Program-made: the position numbers and the translations under genes
Assembly: GCF_047675955.1 (NCBI RefSeq)
Contig: NC_132914.1
Span: 130,186,663 to 130,250,662, forward strand
Length of the DNA stretch: 64,000 nt
Direction of reading: 5' to 3'
Origin: Chlorocebus sabaeus
Taxonomy: Eukaryota; Chordata; Mammalia; Primates; Cercopithecidae
Shown: one piece after another, positions 1 to 10,140 of the stretch
How positions within the stretch are numbered: the first letter of the stretch is position 1
How the letters are laid out: each line of letters starts with the position of its first letter
Notes under the pieces: generated by a model
Told to the model about the DNA's origin: nothing
What the model saw: only the letters and a program-made list of their open reading frames with translations
Databases searched by the model: none

Positions 1-2402
1 TGGCAAGTCCTGGGGGCCTGGGTCAGGGAGCTGGAGTGCAAGGAGTTGGCTGGGAGCCTTCGCCACCTTTCTTACAGTTTGGTCTGCCAGAAAGTTGCCT
101 TGAGCAGTTGGAGTAGTTAGTTTCTGATGCCTTGGGCAATGCACAATGGCTAACTTTTCTGGCCTCCACAGGGCTGTTAGCAGGGCTAGGATCTCTTGCT
201 TGTTTTTTATCTCTTTTCCTTCAGCCGTCAGCAATCTTCGCTCCCTGTAAATAGTCTTATGTATATGCGCCGTTGCAAAAGCGTATAGGCTGTCTGTATA
301 TACCGTCAGCTTTTTCCCCGCCTTTAAGGTAAGAGCTTGGGTGAGCGCTATCAGTTCGGCCTTCTGGGCCGATGTCCCCGGGGGCAGGGGTTCCGCCCAG
401 ATTACCTCAGTCTCTGAAGTCACTGCCGCTCCAGCGTACCTCTGGCCTTGATGCATGAAGCTGCTCCTATCAGTGAACCAGACGAGGTCCGCGTCAGGAA
501 GTGGGCGGTCCTTCAGGTCTTCTCGAACTCCATGCACCTGAGCTAGTATCTCGGTGCAGTCGTGGAGTGGGGCGTCCAGGTCCGGGTTGGGCAGCAACGA
601 GGCAGGGTTTAAGGTCGTTGGGGGCAGGAAAGTTATCCTGAGAGGATTTAGTAGCAGTCCTTGGTAGTGGGTGAGCCGGGCGTTATTCATCCATCGATTA
701 GGTGGCTGTTTGAGTACACCTTCGATGGCATGTGGAGTAACGACCCGCAATTCTTGCCTTATGACCAGTTTATTAGCATCTTGCACCATCAGAGCCGTGG
801 CTGCAATCATTCGGAGACAAGGGGGCCACCTGGCAGCCACTGGGTCTAACTTCTTTGACAGGTAGGCAACTGGCCTCCGCCAGGGGCCTAAGTTCTGAGT
901 TATTACTGCCTTGGCGACACCTTTATTCTTATCTACATATAAGTGGAAGGGCTTGGTAACATCAGGTAGTCCTAGTGCAGGCGCGGAGAATAGGGCGGTT
1001 TTAATCTGTTGGAAAGCCGACTCGGCTTCGTCTGTCCACTTAAATGGCTACTGCCCTCGTGTTGCCTGATATAAGGGTTTAGCCAGTTCTGCGAACCCAA
1101 GTATCCATAGTCTGTAAAACCCCACCGACCCCAGGAATTCCCTTACTTGTCGGGTGGATTGCGGCCTGGGGATCTGCAGAACAGTTTGTTTCCGGGCGTC
1201 TGTTAACCAGCGCTGCCCTTCTTTAAGCAGGTACCCTAGATATGTTACCTCTGGCTTACAGATTTGAGCTTTTTTTGCCGAGGCTCGGTAGCCTAGATTT
1301 CCCAGAGCTTGTAAGAGACCTCTGGTCCCTTGGATGCAAGCTTCTTGGGTCTCAGCAGCAATTAGGAGGTCATCAACATACTGTAGTAAGGTTATTTCAG
1401 GGTGTTTGCGTCGGTACTCACCTAGGTCTTCATGGAGGGCCTCATCGAACAGGGTAGGAGAGTTTTTGAATCCCTGCAGCAGTCTGGTCCATGTCAGTTG
1501 GCCACTTATGCCCTTATCAGGGTCATTCCACTCGAAGGCGAAGAGCTTCTGGCTCTGAGGGGCTAAGGGCAGACTGAAGAAAGCATCTTTCAAATCTAAA
1601 ACAGTGTACCGTTGATGTTAGGGTTTAGGGTACTCAGGAGGGTATATGGGTTAGGCACAGTTGGATGTATGTCCACAACCCTCTTATTGACTTCTCTTAA
1701 GTCTTGTACAGGTCTGTATTCTCCACCATTAGGTTTTCGTACCGGCAACAATGGAGTATTCCAGGGCGAGTGACATGGGCGAAGGACCCCTTGGTCAAGG
1801 AGCCGGCGGATATGCGGGGCAATTCTTTTCTTGGCCTCTAGGGGCATCGGGTATTGGCGTACCCGCACGGGGTCTGCCCCAGGCTTAAGTTCAACAAACA
1901 AGGCAGGACGGTGTTTTGCTAGACCTAAGCCCCCCGTTTCCGCCCAAGCTTCTGGATATTGCCGGAGCCAGGTTGCTATGTCCTGGTCAGGGGCCGCTTG
2001 TTTCTGGTGGAGCCGGTACTCATCCTCTAGGGTTATAGTCAGGATGGACACGGGCTGATTGTGGGAGTTGGTCACGACGGGCCCCTCAGGGAGGAAATGG
2101 ATCTGTGCTCCCATTTTAGTTAGCAGGTCTCTCCCCAATAGGGGACAGGGGCTCTCAGGAATGACCAGGAAAGAGTGGGTTACATTCTTGGCTCCGAAGT
2201 TTACTGTTCTTTGTGTTGTCCATGGGTATTTCTTAACTCCTGTGGCCTCTTGTACCTACGAGGAGGACTTGGAGGATAATTTCCTATTAGTTTTAACTAA
2301 GACTGAGTGCTGTGCTCCTGTATCGACCAAGAACTGGACTGGGGACCCCTCCACTTGCAAAGTTACCCTAGATTCGGGGAGGGGATCCAAACCCCGTCTT
2401 CC
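1..2402 (-). pseudogene. pol: Broken retroviral pro-pol (protease, reverse transcriptase, RNase H), continues left
   Basis: Protease follows gag in the same frame after one stop codon, the layout of gammaretroviral stop-codon readthrough. DTGA (active site) is at 2313-2324; an in-frame TAG lies at 2256-2258. Reverse transcriptase follows (LPVRKPNGGEYRPVQDLREV near 1750), shifts frame near 1596-1610, and continues with YVDD at 1369-1380. A TAG at 1048-1050 breaks the connection region. RNase H occupies about 550-1 and keeps four acidic residues in order (TDRSS, QKAELIAL, YTDSLY, NFLADQ), although the glycine usual after the first Asp is Arg. Integrase is outside the window. Confidence 0.9.
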
Positions 2403-4190
2403 TTAGTCTTCATCTTGAGTGACTAGTACGGGTGTAGACTTAGGGGGTCCCTGTCCTTGTTGTTTCTTTTTGGGGTAGTTTCTTACCCAGTGGCCAGTCT
2501 CTTTGCAGTAGGCACATTGGTCTTTTCTCAGATTATCATGCCTGGGGGGCCACCTAGGTTGGGTGTACTCTGGCTGTGGATGCTCTTTCTGTACCGCTGC
2601 TGCCAGGACCTTGGTCATTTTTTCAGTGGCCTTAAAATGCCTTTCTTCTGGAGTATCTGTGTTATTGTAAACTCGCTGGGCTATCTGAAGGAGGTCCTGA
2701 ATCTGCTTTCTTTCCAAGTCTTCTAATTTCTGGAGTTTTCTTTTAATGTCTGAGGCTGCCTGATTTACGAAAGACATTACAACAGCTGCCTGACTTCTTG
2801 GAGCCTCTGGATCTATGGGGGTGTACTGTCTAAAAGCTTCCATTAATCTTTCTAAGTAGGTAGCTGGGCTCTCTGTCTTTCCTTGCAGAATAGAATATAC
2901 TTTAGCCAAATTAGTGGGCTTGCGAGCAGCTGCCCGGAGACCTGCCATTAGAGTCTGGCGATAAAGGCGTAGCCGTCCCCTACCTTCTGCCGTGTTGTAG
3001 TCCTACGCCGGCCTGGTCAGAGGAAAGGTCGCGTTTATGAGGTCGGGGTTGGCAGTCGGTTGACCGTCGTCCCCCGGGACCAGCTTTCTAGCTTCTACCT
3101 GTATCTTTTCTCGCTCTTCCGTGGTAAACAAGATTCAGAGGAGCTGCTGACAATCATCCCAAGTGGGCTGGTGGGTGAACATGACACTATCCAGTAAAGC
3201 CAGTAAATCTTTGGGGTTGTCTGAAAACCGAGCACTCTGAGTCTTCCAGTTATACAGATCACTGGTGGAGAATGGCCAGTACTGGAGCCTGGGGATTCCT
3301 GTGTCATCTGGGGGTCCTATTTCCCGAAGGGGTAAAGCCACCGTGGAGTCAGGCGGCTGCGGGGGGCTAGTCCTCGAAGTGCGCCCTCACGTCCGCCCCG
3401 CCGGCCTTTCAAAGTTACTTTCTCTTTCAGCGGGCCCGGGTGCGTCGGCCGCCTCCCGTCCGCCTGCTCCTTCCTGCGGCTGAGCCCGGGGGGTGGGTCC
3501 GGGTGCGTCAGCCGCCTCCCGTCCGCCTGCTCCCTCCCGCGGCTGAGCCTGGGGGGTGGGTCCGGGTGCGTCGGCCGCCTCCCGTCGGCCTGCTCCTTCC
3601 CGCGGCTGAGCCCGGGGGGTGGGTCCGGGTGCGTCGGCCGCGTCCTGTCCGCCTGCTCCTTCCTGCGGCTGAGCCCAGGGGGTGGGTCCGGGTGCATCAG
3701 CCGCCTCCTGTCCGCCTGCTCCCTCCCGCGACTGAGCCTGGGGGGTGGGTCCGGGTGCGTCGGGGTACGGAGGGGGTTCTGCGAGCAGTGGGTCCTCGCT
3801 GTCAGGTAGAACAGGATTGGGGGGGGCAGTTGGTTGCTTGGGTCTTAGTGGTCGGGCAACCAGCGCCTTACAGGGTTCAGAGGCTAATTGGAAAGGGGAC
3901 AGCCAATGAGGCGGGTTTTCAACAAGGTCCTGCCATATGAAGATATATGGTATTTGATCTAAGTGGCCCGCACGCCTAGGTAGGAAAATCTTGGACTTTA
4001 TCCTAGTGATGACAGCAAGTCGGAAGGTCCTCTCGGGTGGCCACCTCACATCAAAGGCAGGCCATTCGGAGCGGCACAGAGTAATTAACTTTCCTTTCCT
4101 GATTTCTATACCAAGATCACGGCCCCTTGCTCTAACTTCTTTAAAATTATTTGTGAGGAGAGATAGAGGAGTGCTCTGGGTATTACTTAT
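2403..4190 (-). pseudogene. gag: Broken retroviral gag (matrix, proline-rich, capsid, nucleocapsid)
   Basis: One minus-strand frame carries a recognisable gammaretroviral Gag. Matrix homology starts at 4190, but the expected initiator is ATA rather than ATG and the next codon is AGT rather than glycine, so start and myristoylation site are both lost. A PPPY late motif lies at 3765-3776, followed by six copies of a 21-residue repeat (3428-3760). Capsid resumes near 3341 (QYWPF, QPTWDDCQQLL) and contains the major homology region around ESPATYLERL. The zinc knuckle at 2474-2514 is CX2CX4HX4Y: its last cysteine is tyrosine. In-frame stops lie at 3387-3389, 3135-3137 and 3003-3005. The frame ends with TAA at 2403-2405. 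Confidence 0.9.
3428..3760 (-). repeat. 63-bp (21-codon) tandem array inside gag
   Basis: The block GGGTGGGTCCGGGTGC recurs at 3491, 3554, 3617, 3680 and 3743, exactly 63 bp apart, with a partial copy at about 3428. Because 63 is a multiple of three the repeat keeps the gag frame; each unit encodes 21 residues rich in Pro, Gly, Ala and Arg with a PGPTP core. It follows directly after the PPPY late motif. Confidence 0.93.
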
Positions 4191-4289
4191 CCTGTAATGA
4201 TTTGTAGTCTCTTCCTGTAAAGGAATGTGGGTAAGAATCCCTGTAAAGGAAATCTGATCTGACTTATTAATGATATCTAGTCGCAGGCG

Positions 4290-4572
4290 CGCTTTGGAAG
4301 CCCGGGAACCGGGGCCACAAGCACGCGCGTGCCGGAAGCCGGAGGCCCGGGAACCGGGGCCGCAAGCATGCGCGTGCCGGAAGCCGGAAGCCCAGGAACC
4401 CGGCGGCAAGCCTGGAACCGGGGCGCAAGTGCGCCCTGGAAGCCGGAGGCCTGGGAACCGGGCCGCAAGCACGCGTGTGCCGGAAGCTGGAGGCCCGGGA
4501 ACCAGGGCCACAAGCCCGCGCGCCGGAAGCCGGAAGCCGGAAGCCCGGGAACCGGGGCCGCAAGCGCGCGCT
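4290..4572 (-). repeat. 45-bp GC-rich tandem array in the retroviral leader
   Basis: The block GGGAACCGGGGC or close variants recurs at 4304, 4349, 4394, 4453, 4498 and 4548, mostly 45 bp apart. Units also carry CCGGAAGCCGGA and CACGCGCGTGCCGG-like segments. This second array sits next to the 46-bp one but has a different unit sequence. Confidence 0.82.
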
Positions 4573-4840
4573 GCCTGGTTGCAAACACCCCCGGGGGAGC
4601 TCAGATCGCCAGCGCGCCCTGCCCGGGCAAACGCGCCCGGGGCAGCTCAGATCGCCAGCGCGCCCTGCCCGGGCAAACGCGCCCGGGGCAGCTCAGATCG
4701 CCAGCGCGTTCTGCCCGGGCAAACGCGCCCGGGGCAGCTCAGATCGCCAGCGCGTTCTGCCCGGGCAAACGCGCCCGGGGCAGCTCAGATCGCCAGCGCG
4801 TTCTGCCCAGGCAAATGCGCCTGGGGCAGCTCAGATCGGA
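4573..4840 (-). repeat. 46-bp tandem array in the retroviral leader
   Basis: The start of GCCCGGGCAA recurs at 4621, 4667, 4713, 4759 and (one base changed) 4805, an exact 46-bp period, with a degenerate copy from about 4573. Each unit carries the palindrome GCCCGGGC and the block GGGGCAGCTCAGATCGCCAG. It lies between primer site and gag, where packaging signals reside in gammaretroviruses; function here is unknown. Confidence 0.9.
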
Positions 4841-4964
4841 GACAGCTAGATCAGACGAGAGCCAGGGGACGTCTCCTACCGGTCTCTGCTGGCTGTCCTA
4901 TAGCGCGTCCGCCAGGACTGTGCCAGCTCCAGTTTCAGACCTCGCGAGCCACAGATTCAGATTC

Positions 4965-5006
4965 AGAACAGACACAGACAGACACAGACAGACACAGACA
5001 GACAAA
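4965..5006. repeat. (CAGACA)n-like simple repeat in the leader
   Basis: Several copies of CAGACACAGA in a row in the leader, next to the primer site side. Confidence 0.8.
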
Positions 5007-5082
5007 CGGTGAGGAGCCAGCTCACCTATCAGTAGATCGATCCTAGCAGATCCGTTGACCAGGGGTCTGGTGGGCTTGGGGA

Positions 5083-5100
5083 ATCCCGGACGAGCCCCCA
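5083..5100 (-). other. Primer binding site, proline tRNA type
   Basis: The minus strand reads TGGGGGCTCGTCCGGGAT two bases after the LTR end. This 18-mer complements the 3' end of tRNA-Pro and is the classic primer site of murine-leukaemia-type retroviruses. It appears undamaged. Confidence 0.93.
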
Positions 5101-5174
5101 GATGTTATGCCTAGACCGTTTGTTCCTCAAAGAAGACCAGCAGAGTCCAGTGTCAAAGCCAAGCGGCAAGGATC

Positions 5175-5180
5175 TTTATT
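5175..5180 (-). terminator. LTR polyadenylation signal
   Basis: AATAAA on the minus strand inside the LTR, downstream of the TATA box, as expected for the R region of a gammaretroviral LTR. Confidence 0.75.
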
Positions 5181-5248
5181 ACAAGTTTGAACCTGGTCCC
5201 TCCATTCTACAGCATACAAGAGAGGGCCTCGAACAATGCGAGCGTTTG

Positions 5249-5257
5249 CTTTTTATA
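5249..5257 (-). promoter_or_regulatory. LTR TATA box
   Basis: TATAAAAAG on the minus strand, about 70 bp upstream of the AATAAA signal in the same LTR. This is the usual U3 promoter position; transcription would run toward gag, opposite to ZNF26. Confidence 0.75.
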
Positions 5258-5512
5258 GCCCGAAAGTTACAGGGGAACAAAGAAATTCTTTTGGTTTCCG
5301 CGCTTTCAGTAAAACCTTGAACGGCTGTCTCCTTATCGGAGGCTTTCCAGGTGGTGTTTATACTGGGCTCAGGGAGTTTGAGAGATATATGGCGATATGT
5401 GGTGGGATGGGAGGATGGAATGTGTTTGTACTAGGCTCAGGGAGTCTTGAGCCCGGGGCTGAGGAATGTGCCTAGCTCCTTTTAGTGCCAGTAGCACTGC
5501 CCCACTGTGACA

Positions 5513-5580
5513 GCCGTAAATGGCTCCAGACATTGTCAAATGTGGGACAAAATCTCCCTCTTACCCATTGAGAACCACTG
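5513..5580 (+). mobile_element. MER5-like DNA transposon fragment at the provirus flank
   Basis: GGCTCCAGACATTGTCAAAT and the terminal TTGAGAACCACTG are characteristic of the MER5 (hAT-Charlie) 3' end. The retroviral LTR abuts it directly, so the other half should lie beyond the unseen 3' LTR. Confidence 0.7.
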
Positions 5581-6218
5581 GGCACGTACTTACGAGTGAT
5601 ACCGTTGAGTCACTGTGTACATACATTTACATTTAGTATATACTCTCGGTTTTCCAAAGTGGCGAAATGACTTCACGTTCCCAGTACCAGGAATTGAGAG
5701 CTGCATTTGCCCTAAATCCTTTTTTATTTTCGTGGAAAAGAGGTTTTCCACTTTTCAAAAAATTGCACCACTGTAGTTGATGTGGGTGTGTTGCGTAGGC
5801 GTTAGCAGTATTGCTCTCACCATGTGCTCACTGGACAGTAGCACAACCCCACGAGAAGGATGGTTTGCTCTCCATCCTTAACAGGCTTGTGTTGGCCATT
5901 GTCCCGCTGATGCCCATTTCAGGGATCAGTTGTTCGTTTCTAAATATCTCCTTGTTTTTTTTTTTTAATTCCAATTCTCTTTTTATTCACTTTATATAAC
6001 TTCTCTGTATTTTAAATACTTATATAGTTATGTATTATAGTTATTTGTAATATTACTTGTCTGCTAACATCGTCTGGATCATCTGTGCGTCTGGATCAAT
6101 TATCTGCCTATTCCTTTTGTCAGTCATATTTTCCTGCCTCATATCTCAAAGTTTTTAATTTTTTGCTGACATTGTTTTAAAAGGAATAACCACAGAGGCT
6201 AAAGTTTACTGTTGTGGG
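5581..6218 (-). repeat. Old L1-like sequence, antisense
   Basis: Phrases such as CGGTTTTCCAAAGTGGCGAA and a T-rich stretch with CTGCTAACATCGTCTGGATC resemble the reverse complement of ancient L1 elements. Heavily diverged; no gene seen. Confidence 0.45.
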
Positions 6219-6500
6219 TTTTTTTGAGATGGAGTCTTGCGTTGTCGCCCAGGCTGGAGTGCAATGGCGCGATCTCGGCTCATTGCAATCCTGGGTTCAA
6301 GCAATTCTCCTGTGTCAGCCTCCCCAGTAGCTGAGATTACAGGCACCCACCACCATGCCTGGCTGTTTTGTATATTTAGTAGAGATGGGATTTCACCATG
6401 TTGGTCAGGCTGGTCTCGACAAACTCCTGACCTCAGGTGATCCACCCACCCTGGCCTCCTGAAATGCTGGGATTACAGGGGTGAGCCACCACGCCTGACC
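6219..6500 (-). repeat. Alu, antisense
   Basis: Starts with a short T run and GAGATGGAGTCTTGC, ends GAGCCACCACGCCTGACC. It interrupts L1-like sequence. Confidence 0.93.
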
Positions 6501-7028
6501 TTACTGTTGTTTTATATCAGAGGATATTTCCCCTTTTCTCTGTCATGCAGTAGGGGAATGGCTGATCACTTCAGTTTAAACAGGAATTGAGCTGTTTAGG
6601 GGCTGGACTCTATTACCTGTGACTTTGGGTTTCTGGATGATGTATTTATTGCAGGCTCGTCTCCACTGGTACTTTGTTTCTGGAGCACCTTGAGGCTGTG
6701 GGAGACTCAGTCTGCCATTCCAGCCCAGCCTGCAGCTTCTTGCACTGACCAGCACTCAACACATGTCCCATGGGGAAAACTCACTGTCCACTGGGACGCA
6801 TCAAAACCTTCACTGGTTTCTCTTTCCCCTATCATAGTCCTCTGTCTGGGCTGAGCCCTTCCTTCACTGCTCTCAAGCTGAGCAAATGACCCAGGTGGGC
6901 AACAGCCAGCAATTTTAGCTCATCTAAGAGCAGCTCTTTTCTCTCTGCAATTTTAGTTTATTTAGTCCTCCTTGCTTCCACAGGTCTCTGGTTTTTTAAA
7001 AAGATAAGAGTATTTAAAATTTTCTTTT
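6501..7028. other. No gene seen; likely old LINE remnant
   Basis: The first 200 bases may continue the antisense L1-like sequence seen before the Alu. The rest (GGAGACTCAGTCTGCCATTC and onward) is not recognised. Confidence 0.4.
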
Positions 7029-7328
7029 CTTTTTTTTTTTTTTTTGAGACGGAGTCTCACTCTGTCGCCCAGGCTGGAGTGCAGTGGCCGGATCTCAGCT
7101 CACTGCAAGCTCCGCCTCCCGGGTTTACGCCATTCTCCTGCCTCAGCCTCCCGAGTAGCTGGGACTACAGGCGCCCGCCACCTCGCCCAGCTAGTTTTTT
7201 TTGTATTTTTTAGTAGAGATGGGGTTTCACTGGGTTAGCCAGGATGGTCTCGATCTCCTGACCTCGTGATCCGCCCGTCTCGGCCTCCCAAAGTGCTGGG
7301 ATTACAGGCTTGAGCCACCGTGCCCGGC
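7029..7328 (-). repeat. Alu (young AluY type), antisense
   Basis: Carries GTGGCCGGATCTCAGCTCAC, the Old World monkey AluY variant, and CACCTCGCCCAGCTAG. Intact from T run to CCCGGCC. Confidence 0.95.
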
Positions 7329-7514
7329 CTTTAAAATTTTCTAGTTGTAGCAGCAGTAGTCCAAGCATATGATTTTATTTTACGTTAACGAGAGTTAGAA
7401 TTATTAGATGAAATACAATGAAAATTTTTCTTGGTATTTTCATTGAGAATTTATCAAATTTGCAAATTAATTTGTGGAAAATTAATATCTTTATTTAATT
7501 AATTTATTTATTTA

Positions 7515-7800
7515 TTTGAGACGGAGTCTCACTTGCTTTATCACCCAGGCCAGAGTGCAGTGGTACGATCTTGGCTCACTGCCAGCTCCGCCTCCCGGGT
7601 TCAGGCCATTCTCCTGTCTCAGCCTCCTGAGTAGCTGGGACTACAGGCGCTCGCCATCACGCCTGGCTAATTTTTTATATTTTTAGTAGAGACGGGTTTC
7701 ACCATGTTTGCCAGGATGGTCTCGATCTCCTGACCTCGTGATCCACCTGCCTTGGCCTCCCAAAGTGCTGGGATTACAGGGGTGAGCCACTGCGCCCGGC
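7515..7800 (-). repeat. Alu, antisense, with (ATTT)n tail
   Basis: The poly-T side has become TTTATTTATTTATTTGAGAC; ends GCCACTGCGCCCGGC. Confidence 0.94.
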
Positions 7801-9053
7801 AAAATTAGTATCTTTACCGTATAAGTCTACTCATCATAAACGTGGTATATTGCTTCAATCTCTTCTGTAATTACACATTTTTTCATGTGTATTTTTTGTT
7901 AGGTTTTCCTGCATTTTAAATATTTTTGTTTCTAAGTACTTTCTAGATTTGTTATGATCATATAGGCATTTTCTTATTATATTTTCTAGTTGGTTACTGC
8001 TAATGTACCAAAAAGCTGTTCCTTACTGATTTGTTTAAAAGTGCTACCCTGTTGACTTTTCTTATTGGTTCTCATGATTTTTTTGTTTGTTTGTTTGTTT
8101 CTTAGAAAGAAACATTTGATAGGGACTTATGAACAGAAGCCATGTGTGTGTCTCAGGTGGTGGCAAGACAAGATGGTGGATCCCTGCACCCCCAGACCCA
8201 GGGCATCTAGACCATAGGGAGGGGTGGTTCAGAAGGGATGTGTAGGACAGTTGAAGTATGATTACATCAAGGTTGTTTGACCTAAGGGTAGGATTTATGG
8301 TAAGTACCTGCTCTGACACAAAGAACAATAGATGAACTGGAAATCTTACAGGCCTTCCCAGAACAGGAGTTAATCAGAAGCCCACGTGGTAGATGAGCTT
8401 CCAAGATGGCTTTGGCCTTCACACTTCTCTTCCCAATCCAGCTTTTCTATCTTAGGCGCCCTCCTCTGAACCTTGGGGAGGGTGCTTGATACGGCATAGC
8501 TTTAGCAACAGTGCATTGGCAGTGGAAAACACATCAGGCCCAGGAGGATTCCAAATTAAGGAGATTCACAGGGTTGTTGAATCATTTCTGGTCTTCAGGA
8601 TACTATGACTTTGGTTTTCTCAGATGAAGTAAAACAATGAGAGATACATAATAATTTGAATAGTAGAAATATAATGCCCGCAAGGATTACAAACAAAAGA
8701 GAACTTTTGATTGTGCTGGAACAACAGCAAATAACCTATTCCGTTAATGGGCCAACTAAAAGTATCATGAGGAAAACGAAAACCTCATTCTTTTTTAGGG
8801 ACTTCTTGTAGCCAGGAAATAATTCAGAATTAGCCCAAATTATAGGCAAATAACGAAAACTCAGAGCAGCAATCAGAATCTAAAATTTTCTGTCTCCAGT
8901 TTTCCTACTTCTACCAAGAATAAATCATAGCAGGACCAATTTATTTGCAAATAAATTTTGGTCTCATACTTGGCCTGGTTATTTGCATGAAGAATGGCAA
9001 GAATAGTGACCAGCCATGTAGGCTTCTTTTAAGTTGACTTTACTGGAGCTTCT
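7801..9053. other. Intronic stretch without recognised gene
   Basis: A 56-bp segment at 8131-8186 recurs, diverged, at 10051-10106, bracketing about 1.9 kb that contains one Alu. The interior shows no long frame and no repeat family I can name with confidence; an old ERV is possible. Confidence 0.4.
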
Positions 9054-9357
9054 GTTTTTTTTTTTTTTTTTTTTTTTTGAGATGGGTGTACTCTGTCACC
9101 CAGACTAGAGTACAGTGGTGTGATCTCGGCTCACTGCAATCTTCGCCTCCCGGGTTCAAGCAGTTCTCCTGCCTCAGCCTCCTGAGTAGCTAGGATTACA
9201 GGTGCATGCCAGCACGCCTGGCTAATTTTTATATTTTTAGTAGATAAAGGGTTTCGCCATGTTGGTCAGGCTGGTCTCGAACTCCTGACCTCATGATTTG
9301 CCTGCCTTGGTCTCCCAAAGTACTGGGATTACAGGCGTGAGCCACCACTCCCGGCCT
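9054..9357 (-). repeat. Alu, antisense
   Basis: Long T run, GAGATGGGTGTACTCTGTC at the start, ends CACTCCCGGCC. Confidence 0.94.
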
Positions 9358-10140
9358 TGCTGGAACTTTTATAAGGAATTTTTGATTCGACTTTTTAAAA
9401 GCTTAGAAGGCCAGAAGCTAACCCAAGGATTTGCCGCTCGACTGTGCTTGTAACACCTGTATGAATTCCTGTCTTCTCGAGATCCCAAAATACCATGAGG
9501 TTCCTGAGCCTGTTAGAAAGTGACATTCTTTACTTGCCACAGGTCAGGAATCTTTAAGGTGGACAAGGTACCAGGCCAGTCTTTCCAAGGGGCTTTTTAT
9601 CAGCTCTGTAAATCCAACCTAAATTTCTCAAAGCAGCCTGGTTGTATCTGAAAATATGCCATTCCATTTGAGGCCTTGATACAATAACCAGTCTTTCCAA
9701 TTGTGTCCTTTTGCAAAAGAAAACAGATTCTTGCTGAACTTACATAAGTAACTGTATTACCATAAGATCAGAATACTCATGAATAGTTTCCAGATTTTGG
9801 AGAAATCAGGTAGAGAGAAAGGTAAATTTTGCTCACAAAAACATACTTTACCCAATTGCTCTAAGCTGTAAATAACTCAGAAAGATTCTTGACTCTTCTT
9901 TACTAATAGCAGCAGCCTTCCAAACAGGATGTCATGTGTTCACCTTGGAACTGCCATCCACAAGTCAAGCAGCTCTTTGCCAGTCGGGTGAGAGCTGTTT
10001 ATCAGGGACTGTAGAATCCAACAGCTGTTTACATAGTTCCAGAGTCAGTGGAACAGAAGCCATATCTGTGTCTCAGGCAGCTGCAAAACAAGATGGTGGA
10101 TCTCCACCAGTTCTCATTTTATCTCAGCTGATTCTCTTAG
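9358..10140. other. Intronic stretch without recognised gene
   Basis: Continues the unassigned segment begun before the Alu at 9054 and ends with the second copy of the 56-bp direct repeat (10051-10106). No coding signal. Confidence 0.4.

Larger units (their letters stand above)
1..5512 (-). mobile_element. Class I (gammaretrovirus-like) endogenous retrovirus, 5' part, truncated by window edge
   Basis: Read on the minus strand the order is LTR (5512-5103), primer binding site, leader, gag, protease, reverse transcriptase and RNase H, so integrase, env and the 3' LTR would lie left of position 1. A proline-tRNA primer site, PPPY late motif, single zinc knuckle, in-frame gag-stop-pol layout, DTGA protease and YVDD polymerase motifs place it with gammaretroviruses (ERV1). 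Multiple stops and a frameshift make it coding-dead. It is antisense to the ZNF26 exons downstream. The right flank (5513-5580) is a MER5-like fragment, so it inserted into an older DNA transposon. Exact family not determined; an Old World monkey lineage is likely but not shown. Confidence 0.93.
5103..5512 (-). repeat. 5' LTR of the endogenous retrovirus
   Basis: On the minus strand it begins TGTCACAG and ends CATAACA, the TG...CA ends expected of an LTR, and is followed after two bases by the primer binding site. It is about 410 bp. A TATA box (5249-5257) and a polyadenylation signal (5175-5180) mark U3/R. The second LTR lies outside the window, so LTR divergence cannot be used to date the insertion. 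Confidence 0.88.

Noticed and set aside
3440..3940. 166-codon plus-strand frame
   Set aside because: Shadow of the 63-bp gag array on the opposite strand.
4573..4840. Possible CRISPR-like array
   Set aside because: Units are head-to-tail without spacers, and the DNA is primate.
4270..5046. Long plus-strand frames (up to 258 codons) over the retroviral leader
   Set aside because: They only read through the two GC-rich tandem arrays; shifted versions exist in other frames, and the real content is minus-strand leader.
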